A DNA stretch of 64,000 nucleotides. Origin: Draconibacterium mangrovi (lineage in GTDB: Bacteria > Bacteroidota > Bacteroidia > Bacteroidales > Prolixibacteraceae). The notes below the pieces were generated by a model. The model ran no database searches. It was given only the letters and a program-made list of their open reading frames with translations, and was not told the DNA's origin. Where the stretch lies: NCBI RefSeq assembly GCF_010586825.1, contig NZ_JAAAGB010000007.1, forward strand, positions 1 to 64,000. Direction: 5' to 3'. The position numbers and the translations under genes are program-made. Shown here piece after piece: positions 7,324 through 16,618 of this stretch; position 1 is the stretch's first letter; every line of letters starts with the position of its first letter.

Positions 7324-9936
7324 ATGAAAAAATCAATTTTAAACCTAATTCTAATTTTTTGTGCTTTTGCAGTATTTGCACAAAATGAAAATCTCGACTT
7401 TTTAGATCCGGCGCTTCCGATGGAGGAGCGTGTTGAATTACTGGTGTCGCAAATGACATTGCAGGAAAAAGTTGATCAGTTGGAGTACACTTCAAAAGCG
7501 GTTGACCGCTTGCATGTGCCGGAGTACAACTGGTGGAACGAGTGTTTACACGGAGTGGCAAGGGCCGGTTACGCAACGGTTTTTCCGCAGTCGATAAGTA
7601 TTGCTGCCTCGTGGGACGCCGATTTGTTAAACCGGGTGGCAGTGGCTATTTCAGACGAAGCACGTGCAAAACATCATGAGTTTGTTCGTCGCGACAAAAG
7701 AGGCATTTACCAGGGCCTTACTTTTTGGTCACCTAATATCAACATCTTCCGCGATCCTCGTTGGGGACGTGGACACGAAACTTATGGTGAAGATCCGTAC
7801 CTCACCGGAATTTTAGGAACCCGGTTTGTAAAAGGGCTTCAGGGCGATGATCCGAAATACCTTAAAGTAGTGGCTACCGCAAAACATTATGCAGTACACT
7901 CTGGGCCGGAACCTTTGCGTCACGAATTTAATGCGCTGGTAAGTGAACGCGATTTACGGGAAACTTATTTGCCGGCATTTCGCATGCTGGTGAAAGACGG
8001 AGGAGCGTATTCGGTAATGGGCGCGTACAACCAGTTCCGTGGAGTTCCGTGTTGTGCCAGCGATGAACTAATTGGTATTCTGCGTAATGACTGGGGATTC
8101 GACGGTTACATCGTTTCTGACTGTTGGGCTATTTCCGATTTTTTTACCTTTCAGGATTTCTCAAAAGATGCCGCCGAAGCAGCGGCTGTGGCTGTTAAAG
8201 CCGGTACCGATTTAAACTGTGGAAATTCATACCGTCATCTTATCGAGGCAGTTAAGCGCGGTTTGATCACGGAAGATGAAATTGATATTGCCGTAAAGCG
8301 CTTGTTTACGGCCCGTTTTAAGTTGGGAATGTTTGATCCGAATGAAGATGTGCCTTACGCACAAATTCCATTTTCGGTAAATACATCAAAGGAAAATAAT
8401 GAGTTGGCTCTGGAAGCCGCGCGCAAAAGTATTGTTTTGCTGAAAAACCAGGATAAAACATTACCGCTTTCAAAAGACATTAAAACACTTGCTGTTATTG
8501 GCCCAAATGCTGATAACTGGGAGTCGTTGGTGGGGAACTACAATGGTATTGCCAAAAATCCGGTAACCGTGTTAAAAGGATTACAAAATAAATTGCCGAA
8601 CACCAAAATACTTTATGCCGAAGGAAGTCATTTGGCCAAAGGAGTTAGTAACCTGCATGCTATTCCTTCAGTGTTTTTACAAACTGAAGATGGACAGGAA
8701 GGAGTTAAAGGAGAGTATTTTAATAATGCGAAATTAGAAGGACAACCTGTCTTTTCCAGAATAGATGAAAATATAGATTTTTACTGGGAAGCTGACGCGC
8801 CAACACCTGAAATGAATGATGATGATTTTAGTGTGCGCTGGACTGGTTACATTGTACCACCTGTGAGTGGTGAATACCGAATTGGAAGTTGGGGAATGCC
8901 CAAGCTCGATATTTGGCTTGAAGGAGAAAAGTTACTAAGTCATAAATCCGAGCATCATGCTTTTCATCACGAAAAGGCTGTAAAAATGGAGGCAGGCAAA
9001 AAGTATAAATTTGTATACGAATATGTCAATGATCATGGCGATGGCGATGCAAAATTGTTGTGGGCCATGCCAAACCAAAACCTGAAAGAGGAAGCCGTAA
9101 AAGTAGCTGAAAAAGCCGATGCTGTTGTTTTGGTACTTGGCCTTTCGCAACGTCTTGAAGGCGAAGAAATGGAATTGGAAGTAGATGGTTTTGAAGGTGG
9201 CGATCGTACACATTTAAAACTTCCGGCAACACAACGCGAATTGATGAAAGCCATTGAAGCAACCGGTAAACCTGTAATTCTTGTTTTACTAAACGGAAGT
9301 GCACTGGCGGTTAACTGGGCCGACGAAAACCTGGAAGCAATCATTACTGCAGGTTATCCGGGGCAGGATGGCGGAAACGCGGTTGCCGATGTGTTGATGG
9401 GCGATTATAATCCGGCCGGACGTCTGCCGGTTACCTACTATAAATCGGTTGATCAGTTGCCGCCGTTTGAAGAATACGATATGGAGAACCGCACTTACAA
9501 GTACTTCAATGGTGAACCATTATATCCTTTTGGCTACGGATTGAGTTATACTTCTTTTACCTATTCAGATGTAAAACTGGCAAAGCAGGCCAAAATTGGT
9601 GATACCATTGAAATTAGTGCCAAAGTAACCAATATCGGAGATGCAGCAGGCGAAGAGGTTGTTCAGCTCTACCTAAAAGACATGGTCGCATCGACACCAC
9701 GACCGAAATATCAGTTGGAGGGTTTTCAGCGAATTGCGTTAAAACCGGGTGAAACAAAAACGGTGAAGTTTGTACTTGAACCTCGTCAGTTTTCCATTAT
9801 TGGCGCCGATGATAAGCGGGTAATCGAACCCGGATATTTTACACTTTTTGTTGGGGGAAGTCAGCCCGAAGGAAAAGGTAAAAATGGAATTTCAAAAACA
9901 ATTGAATTGAAAGGAAAGAACACTTTTATTGAATAG
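7324..9936 (+). CDS. Glycoside hydrolase family 3 with PA14 insert (beta-glucosidase/xylosidase-like)
   Basis: An 870-residue secreted GH3 enzyme. A signal peptide (MKKSILNLILIFCAFAVFAQ) leads into the TIM-barrel domain with KHYAVHSGPE and the nucleophile Asp266 in GYIVSDCWAI. The second domain is split by a PA14 module (about residues 459-600, with VKGEYFNN and VPPVSGEYRIGSWG), then continues with LEGEEMELEVDGFEGGDRT and ends in a fibronectin-III-like domain (about 765-865). This layout is usual for exo-acting beta-xylosidases/glucosidases of polysaccharide degraders; exact substrate is not deducible. No polysaccharide locus genes are adjacent. Confidence 0.92.
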   Translation: MKKSILNLILIFCAFAVFAQNENLDFLDPALPMEERVELLVSQMTLQEKVDQLEYTSKAVDRLHVPEYNWWNECLHGVARAGYATVFPQSISIAASWDADLLNRVAVAISDEARAKHHEFVRRDKRGIYQGLTFWSPNINIFRDPRWGRGHETYGEDPYLTGILGTRFVKGLQGDDPKYLKVVATAKHYAVHSGPEPLRHEFNALVSERDLRETYLPAFRMLVKDGGAYSVMGAYNQFRGVPCCASDELIGILRNDWGFDGYIVSDCWAISDFFTFQDFSKDAAEAAAVAVKAGTDLNCGNSYRHLIEAVKRGLITEDEIDIAVKRLFTARFKLGMFDPNEDVPYAQIPFSVNTSKENNELALEAARKSIVLLKNQDKTLPLSKDIKTLAVIGPNADNWESLVGNYNGIAKNPVTVLKGLQNKLPNTKILYAEGSHLAKGVSNLHAIPSVFLQTEDGQEGVKGEYFNNAKLEGQPVFSRIDENIDFYWEADAPTPEMNDDDFSVRWTGYIVPPVSGEYRIGSWGMPKLDIWLEGEKLLSHKSEHHAFHHEKAVKMEAGKKYKFVYEYVNDHGDGDAKLLWAMPNQNLKEEAVKVAEKADAVVLVLGLSQRLEGEEMELEVDGFEGGDRTHLKLPATQRELMKAIEATGKPVILVLLNGSALAVNWADENLEAIITAGYPGQDGGNAVADVLMGDYNPAGRLPVTYYKSVDQLPPFEEYDMENRTYKYFNGEPLYPFGYGLSYTSFTYSDVKLAKQAKIGDTIEISAKVTNIGDAAGEEVVQLYLKDMVASTPRPKYQLEGFQRIALKPGETKTVKFVLEPRQFSIIGADDKRVIEPGYFTLFVGGSQPEGKGKNGISKTIELKGKNTFIE

Positions 9937-9957
9937 GGTAAAAATTATCCAACATCG

Positions 9958-9994
9958 AAAAAGGTCTGCTAACATCTGATTAGCAGACCTTTTT
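9958..9994 (+). terminator. Intrinsic terminator after the GH3 gene
   Basis: A 15-bp perfect stem (9958-9972 with 9980-9994) with a seven-base loop and a long T-run: one of the strongest terminators in the window. Confidence 0.9.
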
Positions 9995-10189
9995 TTTGCT
10001 CGTCTATTAAAAAACGATTTTTAATAGAGAAATATGATCTGCATTAAAAGTGTTGATATTGCTGGCTATTTGCATGAATAATGAACATATATTTGATTGT
10101 TAGAATGAGGTATTATAGGAAATAATGAAATTATGTTATAAATTACAATAAAACCAATCGCTGTTTAATTGTTAAAACCTTTATTAATC

Positions 10190-11371
10190 ATGAAAAAGTA
10201 TTTAGTTTTAATTGTAATGGCACTGGCCATTGTAATTGTTTCGTGTGAAAAAGCAGATGAGTTTGCTATTACAAACCCCGACCAGGTGGAGTTTATAACT
10301 CATTCTGAAGTGGTGATCCCCGGGCAATATATTGTATTGCTCGAAACCTCTAATTTAAAATCTGCTTATAAAAGTAAAGCAGAAGCAGATCGTGCAGTAG
10401 CAACAAAAGCGCTAAAAATAAGCAACACTGCTCACATCAATTTGGGTGAGCCCAAAATGGTGTACAGCCAGGCTATTGAAGGAGTAGTCGTAAATATTTC
10501 TGAAAAGGAAGCCAATGCCTTGAAATCTGCTGATGGTGTTGCCGGTGTTTACGCCGATAAAATGGTAACATTGGCTAAACCGGGAACCGATCCCGGAGAT
10601 GCTCCTGCCCAGGTTGTTCCTTATGGAATTACAAGGGTTGGTGGTGGAACAACATACACCGGGTCTAATAAAGCCTGGATAATTGATACCGGTATCGATA
10701 TGGATCACCCTGACCTGAATGTTGATCAAACGCAGGGTGCTACATTTATCACCAGAACTACAACGCCGGAAGATGATAATGGACACGGATCTCATTGTGC
10801 AGGTATAGTTGCAGCAATCGACAACGAAATTGGAGTTGTTGGTGTAGCAGCAGGCGCAACCGTTGTTCCGGTTAAAGTTCTGGATAGAAAAGGTTCCGGA
10901 GCCTATTCGGTAATTATTGCCGGAGTTGATTATGTTGCTGCAAATGCCGATCCCGGTGATGCAGCAAATATGAGTTTAGGAGGTGGTGTTTATGAACCCA
11001 TCGACCTGGCTGTTGCCAATCTTGGCGCACAAGGTATATACGTGGCACTTGCCGCAGGAAATGAATCAGATGATGCCGAAAACCATTCGCCGGCAAGAAC
11101 TGAAGGAGTTAATATCTATACCGTTTCGGCAATGGATAGCAATGACTACTGGGCTTATTTCTCAAATTATGGCGAACATGTTGATTACTGCGCTCCCGGA
11201 GTAAGCATTCTTTCTTGTTACAAAAGTGGTGGTTTTGCAACCATGAGCGGAACATCAATGGCTGCTCCACATGTTTGTGGATTGTTGCTGGCAACCGACG
11301 GACATCTGTCAACAGATGGATATGTATCCGGTGATCCTGATGGCGATGCAGATCCAATTGCGCATATGTAG
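10190..11371 (+). CDS. Secreted S8 family serine peptidase (subtilase), lipoprotein
   Basis: A 393-residue subtilisin-like protease. The start at 10190 gives a lipoprotein signal with lipobox IVSC (Cys19), so it is probably anchored to a membrane. An inhibitor-I9-like propeptide (about 40-130, GQYIVLLETS to GVAGVYADK) precedes the catalytic domain with Asp166 (IIDTGID), His199 (NGHGSHCAGI) and Ser356 (GTSMAAPH). The C-terminus ends soon after the serine (DGDADPIAHM), so no C-terminal sorting domain is present. A TATATTTG box at 10088-10095 may be its -7 element, giving a leader of about 90 bases. Confidence 0.93.
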   Translation: MKKYLVLIVMALAIVIVSCEKADEFAITNPDQVEFITHSEVVIPGQYIVLLETSNLKSAYKSKAEADRAVATKALKISNTAHINLGEPKMVYSQAIEGVVVNISEKEANALKSADGVAGVYADKMVTLAKPGTDPGDAPAQVVPYGITRVGGGTTYTGSNKAWIIDTGIDMDHPDLNVDQTQGATFITRTTTPEDDNGHGSHCAGIVAAIDNEIGVVGVAAGATVVPVKVLDRKGSGAYSVIIAGVDYVAANADPGDAANMSLGGGVYEPIDLAVANLGAQGIYVALAAGNESDDAENHSPARTEGVNIYTVSAMDSNDYWAYFSNYGEHVDYCAPGVSILSCYKSGGFATMSGTSMAAPHVCGLLLATDGHLSTDGYVSGDPDGDADPIAHM

Positions 11372-11410
11372 TTAAAATAATCAAATATAAACCCCGATTG
11401 GTAAAATAAT

Positions 11411-11438
11411 AGGCGCAGTTATTAGCTGCGCCTTTTTT
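11411..11438 (+). terminator. Intrinsic terminator after the subtilase gene
   Basis: An 8-bp GC-rich stem (11411-11418 with 11426-11433), seven-base loop and TTTTTT. It stands between convergent genes. Confidence 0.85.
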
Positions 11439-11459
11439 AATTACCCTTCGCATAGTAAG

Positions 11460-14081
11460 CTATCTTCCAATGCGGTACGAAAATTTTACCAGGAAGACAT
11501 TATGAGGTTTCTCATCAAAGAGATCAGATAAGTCGTTACCAAAATCAAAGTTCCCCCTGTTATCATAACAGCCACGGTTTTGCGACCATACCAGGTAAAT
11601 CATCGAGCCGGGACGATACTCCCAGCGAACTACCAGGTTTGATAAGAACTCTTTTACATTAAAATCGGGATTGTCAAAACTATAATCGGTTTGGCCATTT
11701 AAGGTTTCATCAATGTGGTATACACTGTTCTCGGTGTCGTAAGTAATCTGTTCACCCGAGTACAGCGCAAACCGGTCGTTTATTTCATCAGCTTTACTAT
11801 CTGTTATGTACTTAAACGCATCGTAATCGCCGGTTGCAATAAAAGGCTGTCCCCAAAATTGCACGGTCAAATCAGGCGTTACATTATAGTTTATCCGAAT
11901 CGACGTACTGAACGTTTTTTGCTGAATGGTTCCCATTATGTAACGTTTGTCGTTCATGTGGTCTTGCTGCGTAATATATTGAAGCTGATTGTCGCTTACG
12001 CCGAATTCCGGACTAATTTCAATTTGCATGGCCTTAACGGGGCGGTATCCAAATTCTACCTCAAAGCTTTTTCTCGAGTAGTAACCTTTTTCGTTACTCC
12101 AGTTCATTCCTCCATCGGCTCCGTATGTGAATTTCTTCTGTGGATTGGAAAATAAACCGGCATAAAAACTGCGATTTCCGGGAGTTTTCATCGCCGGGCC
12201 GCCACGTAGTGCCGAATGCGAAAGCTGCTCGCCGTTAAAATTTATACTTGAAAAGGCCCGCCAAAAGTTATTAAACTGGGCGTGCCCATTAATATTACCG
12301 CCGGCTCCCAATAAATTGCCGCCAAAATCATAACCAGTCCACTGGTTAAAGTTAAGGCCCATACTTCTGAAAATAGAGAAGGGCTCGTACCAGCGATATC
12401 CTACCCAAAAGGCTTGCATAATCTCGTCAACCTCGGGTGTGTAACCAATATCATTAATTTCCAGTCCCGGCGATTTCCAGCTAAATATTCCGACAAACTT
12501 CAACTTCCCACCGGTTTTACCGATATTGAATTTTCCACCGGTGCCCGAAAGTGAAGTTCTTGATGAATCGAGTGTTACATAATCGGCATCAGGGCGTTGA
12601 TAAGTTCGCGAATAGGAAGTTTGCGTGTTAAGAATCGCTTCTTCGCTACCTTCAACACGGCTAAAATATACTCCACCGTCTACAAACCAATCTTTGTTGT
12701 GCCATTTGTGTACAAAATCAACACCGCCGGTGTAGGCGCTTTTATGCAGAAAATCGAGATGCTCATCATTTATATTTCTGTTAACGGCGGTAAGCATTCC
12801 GCCTATATAAGTATTGCCCTCGTCAAAATCCTTTTGAACTCTGCCTACAAAATAATTGGTTAAGGGCTCAACCACCTCGGTTTTGTTGCCCGAAATGCCT
12901 TTTATTTCAGCTTCTTCTTCAGCAGTTACACTTTCAATTACCCCGATCGACCAACCGCTTTTTGTTTTTCCGGTTATTTTGGCTGCACCCAGTATACGTG
13001 TAAAATCAGGTGTGTCGGCATATTCATCATTTGCCAGATCGGGAGAATGATTGGGGCGTCGTCCGATTCGGCGCGAGTAAAACAGGTTATTGGCAGATTG
13101 ATCGCCATCGCCAAAAGCAAGTTTGTACGACAGGATATTGTTACCCTCGATAAAAAAAGGTCGCTTCTCTCTGAAGAAGGTTTCGTAAGTACTTAGGTTT
13201 ACCTGCGACGGGTCGGCTTCAACCTGCCCAAAATCGGGGTTGATCGTTAAATCCATCGTCAGGTAGTTGGTGAGGCCAATTTTGGCATCTAAACCGGCAT
13301 CAAAACCATTGGATTTTCCCGATTTCAGAAATGGATTTTCAGGCTCCTTTTCAAAACGTTCAGTACGGGCAACCATATACGGAGTTACATTCAGCGAGTT
13401 TTGTGGTTTTATATTTTCAATTCCCCGTAAAATACCAAACTGCGAGGTAAAACCAGCCGTTTCGCGTTTCATGGGTTGCCATGACGAAAGTTCGTCTTCC
13501 CTGAAAATATAGCGAAATACATTCAGTCCCCAAATCTGTTCGTCGTTTTCATCAAACCGCAATTGGGTGAGGGGAATCCTCATTTCTGCATTCCATCCGT
13601 TTTTAGTCATCGAAGTTTTTGCATACCAAATCGGGTCCCATGTATCGTCTTCGTTATCGCCATCATTGGTACTTACCATATCCGAACGTACTCCTGCTGC
13701 CGATACTACAAATGCAAATGAGGTTCGTTTGTCAAAATACGAGTCGATATAAACGCCGGCAAGATCGCCATCTGTCTCATCTCGTCGGGTCATGCGCATG
13801 GAAATACTGTCCGGATCATCGAACGATCGTATAGCCACATAAAGGTTGTTGGCATCGTATAAAATGGCATATTCTGTTTGCCGGGTCGGCTCTTCTCCTT
13901 CGTTGGGTTCGTGTTGAATAAAGTCGTTTTCCCAATTGGCATTTTGCCATTCCGGTTCGTCAAAAACGCCGTTGACAGAAATGTCCATCATATGGGCAGT
14001 ACTGGCTTTATAAGTTCTTTTTTCCTGTGCGGATGCTGCATAAAAAAACAACAATAAGCATAGGATGGCAGCAATTTTCAT
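11460..14081 (-). CDS. DUF5916 outer-membrane protein with CBM9-like N-terminus
   Basis: An 873-residue exported protein. A signal peptide (MKIAAILCLLLFFYAASAQ) is followed by a CBM9-like sandwich (about 30-220, ISVNGVFDEPEWQNA and LYVAIRSFDDPDSI) and a long C-terminal region rich in alternating aromatic strands (YFSRVEG, EFGYRPVKAMQIEISPEFGV) ending in VKFSYRIGR, as expected for an outer-membrane beta-barrel. This is the DUF5916 architecture common in Bacteroidota. Its function is not known; a role in carbohydrate or peptide binding at the surface is only suggested by the N-terminal domain. It converges on the subtilase gene. Confidence 0.88.
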   Translation of the reverse strand: MKIAAILCLLLFFYAASAQEKRTYKASTAHMMDISVNGVFDEPEWQNANWENDFIQHEPNEGEEPTRQTEYAILYDANNLYVAIRSFDDPDSISMRMTRRDETDGDLAGVYIDSYFDKRTSFAFVVSAAGVRSDMVSTNDGDNEDDTWDPIWYAKTSMTKNGWNAEMRIPLTQLRFDENDEQIWGLNVFRYIFREDELSSWQPMKRETAGFTSQFGILRGIENIKPQNSLNVTPYMVARTERFEKEPENPFLKSGKSNGFDAGLDAKIGLTNYLTMDLTINPDFGQVEADPSQVNLSTYETFFREKRPFFIEGNNILSYKLAFGDGDQSANNLFYSRRIGRRPNHSPDLANDEYADTPDFTRILGAAKITGKTKSGWSIGVIESVTAEEEAEIKGISGNKTEVVEPLTNYFVGRVQKDFDEGNTYIGGMLTAVNRNINDEHLDFLHKSAYTGGVDFVHKWHNKDWFVDGGVYFSRVEGSEEAILNTQTSYSRTYQRPDADYVTLDSSRTSLSGTGGKFNIGKTGGKLKFVGIFSWKSPGLEINDIGYTPEVDEIMQAFWVGYRWYEPFSIFRSMGLNFNQWTGYDFGGNLLGAGGNINGHAQFNNFWRAFSSINFNGEQLSHSALRGGPAMKTPGNRSFYAGLFSNPQKKFTYGADGGMNWSNEKGYYSRKSFEVEFGYRPVKAMQIEISPEFGVSDNQLQYITQQDHMNDKRYIMGTIQQKTFSTSIRINYNVTPDLTVQFWGQPFIATGDYDAFKYITDSKADEINDRFALYSGEQITYDTENSVYHIDETLNGQTDYSFDNPDFNVKEFLSNLVVRWEYRPGSMIYLVWSQNRGCYDNRGNFDFGNDLSDLFDEKPHNVFLVKFSYRIGR

Positions 14082-14155
14082 AGAAACAATTTTTCAATAA
14101 GACTGCAGTAATTAAAAAGTGTTACAACTAAAATTGATTTTTTAAGTGGTGTAAG

Positions 14156-14860
14156 CTATTTTGGGCTTGTTTTCATGTTGATTTTGCTGGCTCCAATATA
14201 GAAAAACCAGGCAGCAACAGCCATTAGAACATGGCTTGCCGAAATGTGATTAAACCACTGGTGTATGGAAATGTTGTTCATAAAAAATAAAGCCGCAACA
14301 GCCGCAAAAGCAACTCCGATAAGCATGAATTTACTGGCTTTATTACGTGTTTTTACGTATAAAAATCCTTCCAGCGAAAGCACAACAAACATTAATCCGT
14401 AACCCGAATGAAATTCAACATAAAAGAAGTTGAGCGTAACAATGGTTAAGGTAAGAAAGGTTAGAAACTCAACGATATTAAGTATACTCAGAATCTTAAC
14501 GATCTGTTTTGATAATTGAATCCGGGTGTGTTCAATTGCTGCCCGTTCAACAAACATTATTGAAAACATACTGGTTATCCAGCCCGGTAACTTCCAGTAG
14601 AAGTTAAAATGATACAAAAAAGCATGACCGATCAGACCACCCAAAGCTGTAGCTATTCCCATAATCAGAAAATAAAGTTTGAAATAGGTAAATACTTTTT
14701 CAGACCGGTTGTTATTGTGGATTTTGTAGGCGAATATGAAACACAATACCGAAACAAGCAAGTCGGTGAGGGTTACAACCGGCTCGTCAATCTTTACTCC
14801 AAAAAGGTATATCGTGTTTATTTCTTCCATCCGTTTTAGCGAGGTAAATAACTCGTTCAT
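14156..14860 (-). CDS. Multi-pass membrane protein of unknown function
   Basis: A 234-residue integral membrane protein with about seven hydrophobic helices (for example LTDLLVSVLCFIFAYKI, FLIMGIATALGGLIGHAFLY, ILNIVEFLTFLTLTIVTL and the last near VLMAVAAWFFYIGASKI). It may belong to the DUF6962 group, recalled from memory and not certain. Histidines sit at helix ends (GLIGHAFLYHF, NHISASHVLM), which could be ligands. An internal ATG at 14830 (MEEINTIYLFG) is an alternative start. It lies 74 bp downstream of the DUF5916 start on the same strand and is not clearly part of an operon. Confidence 0.7.
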   Translation of the reverse strand: MNELFTSLKRMEEINTIYLFGVKIDEPVVTLTDLLVSVLCFIFAYKIHNNNRSEKVFTYFKLYFLIMGIATALGGLIGHAFLYHFNFYWKLPGWITSMFSIMFVERAAIEHTRIQLSKQIVKILSILNIVEFLTFLTLTIVTLNFFYVEFHSGYGLMFVVLSLEGFLYVKTRNKASKFMLIGVAFAAVAALFFMNNISIHQWFNHISASHVLMAVAAWFFYIGASKINMKTSPK

Positions 14861-14864
14861 TACG

Positions 14865-14895
14865 TTTAAACCATAATGGACTGCTATTATTTTTG
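14865..14895 (+). promoter_or_regulatory. Candidate promoter of the exported hydrolase cluster
   Basis: TTTA (14865-14868), 19 bases, then TATTTTTG (14888-14895). Transcription would start near 14902, which excludes the upstream in-frame ATG at 14893 and supports the start at 14971. Confidence 0.5.
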
Positions 14896-14970
14896 TTCAA
14901 AACCGTACTGAGTTTTTATTTATTGAGTAGCTTTATCAAAAATCCAAATAACCAACGAGAAATCCAAATT

Positions 14971-15804
14971 ATGAAACAGTCTTGTATTTTTATTTTGCTA
15001 CTCCTTTCAACTTATTGTTTTTCAAGCGCTAATGAAACGGAAAAAGAAAATCGGTTTAATGCTGAAAAAGACTTGCTGGTAATGCAGTTCGACTGCAAAA
15101 CGGATGTAGACGATATTCACTCGGCTGCTGCTTTTAAAACCTTGCTTTCCAGCCCTGAGTTTAAAAAAGTCAACTACTTTGCAGTTGCCGGAACATATGG
15201 GATTCAGGAGGGATTGTATGTGCCTCCAAACGAGCTTTTTCAGCAGGCATTTAAAGATAAGTGGGCCGATGCACATGCGAACCGGACAAAAGCGATTGAG
15301 CAAATGAAAGAGGTATCACTTCAATATCTGCAAAAAGGAGGAAATGTTTGGATTGCAGAGGCCGGACAATCTGATTTTTCGGCAGCGCTTATTAAAGCCA
15401 TTCAAAAACATAGGCCTGAAATTAAGACTACCGAACGAATTCATATTGTACAACACAGTAATTGGAATGAAGAGGTTACATCACCGGAAAGCCTGGCTTA
15501 TGCAAAAGCGAACAGTAATTACCATAAAATTCCTGATGGAAATGCAGTAGGTAACGGAACTCCGGGTTTTAGAACGCCGGGCTACAGCGATTGGAAAATT
15601 AAAGTAAAAGATGCTGAGCTTTTAAAGTTGTGGCAACTGGCCGTTGAAATTGGTTTGAAGTATAACGGTAAAGACGGACGATACAACAATGAAGCAGTTG
15701 CTGCTGAAGGGCTTGATTTTTCTGACTTGTCGGAAGTTTGCTGGATTTTGGGATTGCAGGATATAAAAGATACCGATGAGTTTTTCAATACTTTTGGACG
15801 GTAG
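14971..15804 (+). CDS. Exported nucleoside-hydrolase-like protein
   Basis: A 277-residue protein with signal peptide (MKQSCIFILLLLSTYCFSSA). Near the mature N-terminus the segment MQFDCKTDVDDIHSAAAF (Asp41, Asp45, Asp47, Asp48) resembles the DxDxxxDD calcium site of inosine-uridine nucleoside hydrolases, and GGNVWIAEAGQSDFSAALIKAI resembles their second core strand, but the middle and C-terminus do not match the classical family well. It is likely a divergent member acting on a ribosyl-type bond, or a non-enzymatic relative. First gene of a same-strand run of exported proteins; the next gene starts 13 bp after its stop. Confidence 0.6.
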   Translation: MKQSCIFILLLLSTYCFSSANETEKENRFNAEKDLLVMQFDCKTDVDDIHSAAAFKTLLSSPEFKKVNYFAVAGTYGIQEGLYVPPNELFQQAFKDKWADAHANRTKAIEQMKEVSLQYLQKGGNVWIAEAGQSDFSAALIKAIQKHRPEIKTTERIHIVQHSNWNEEVTSPESLAYAKANSNYHKIPDGNAVGNGTPGFRTPGYSDWKIKVKDAELLKLWQLAVEIGLKYNGKDGRYNNEAVAAEGLDFSDLSEVCWILGLQDIKDTDEFFNTFGR

Positions 15805-15817
15805 AATTTAAAGTCGA

Positions 15818-16549
15818 ATGACGTTAAACGGGCACATAAAAAGGAGTGTGATTCTGTGTTTTTTGCTTGCTGTTGTATGCTCCACAGTATTGGCACAAAA
15901 ACATACCGTTTATCTAATCCCCGGTCAGGGAGCAGATGCTCGCCTGTTCAAAAACCTGGATATCGACACGGCATTTCAAGTAAAAAATATCGAATACTTC
16001 ACGCCTGAAAAAGATTGGGATATGGAGCGGTTTGCAAGGGAACTGGCCAAACAAATTGATACCACCCAAACTTTTTCAATAATAGGAGTGTCGCTGGGAG
16101 GTATGCTGGCAACTGAAATGGCCGATTTTCTGAATCCCGAAAAAGTAATCGTTATTTCGAGTGCAAAAAGCAGGAAGGAATTTCCGGGACGCTATCGTTT
16201 TCAAAAGATAGTGCCAGTATATTGGGTGGTTCCGGGAATTGCAATAAAAACAGGTGCCCGTATTCTGCAACCTCTTGTTGAACCCGACAGGAACAAAGAC
16301 AAAACAACTTTTAAAAGTATGTTGCAAAATAAGGATCCCCTGTTTTTGAAACGAACCACAACTATGATCCTTACATGGAAACGCGAAAGCTACAGCAATA
16401 AAATAGTGCATATTCACGGCGATATTGATAAAACGCTACCTCCGCGCTTTGTTCAGTACGATTATCTGGTGGAAGATGGTTCGCATATGATGGTGCTTAC
16501 ACGAGGCAAACTCATCAGCGAACTTATATATGGTATTATGAATGAGTAA
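15818..16549 (+). CDS. Exported alpha/beta hydrolase
   Basis: A 243-residue alpha/beta-hydrolase with an N-terminal signal (RSVILCFLLAVVCSTVLAQ). The oxyanion region VYLIPGQGADARLF, the nucleophile elbow GVSLGG (Ser92), the acid in HIHGDIDKTLP and the histidine in GSHMM form a plausible triad. The lid is small. It follows the nucleoside-hydrolase-like gene by 13 bp and is probably cotranscribed with it. Esterase, lipase or thioesterase activity cannot be distinguished. Confidence 0.8.
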   Translation: MTLNGHIKRSVILCFLLAVVCSTVLAQKHTVYLIPGQGADARLFKNLDIDTAFQVKNIEYFTPEKDWDMERFARELAKQIDTTQTFSIIGVSLGGMLATEMADFLNPEKVIVISSAKSRKEFPGRYRFQKIVPVYWVVPGIAIKTGARILQPLVEPDRNKDKTTFKSMLQNKDPLFLKRTTTMILTWKRESYSNKIVHIHGDIDKTLPPRFVQYDYLVEDGSHMMVLTRGKLISELIYGIMNE

Positions 16550-16618
16550 ATTGTGTATGCTACTCGGATTATTCTTTGGTTTTTCTTAACTTACCAATAC
16601 AAATAGAAATCTTCGATT

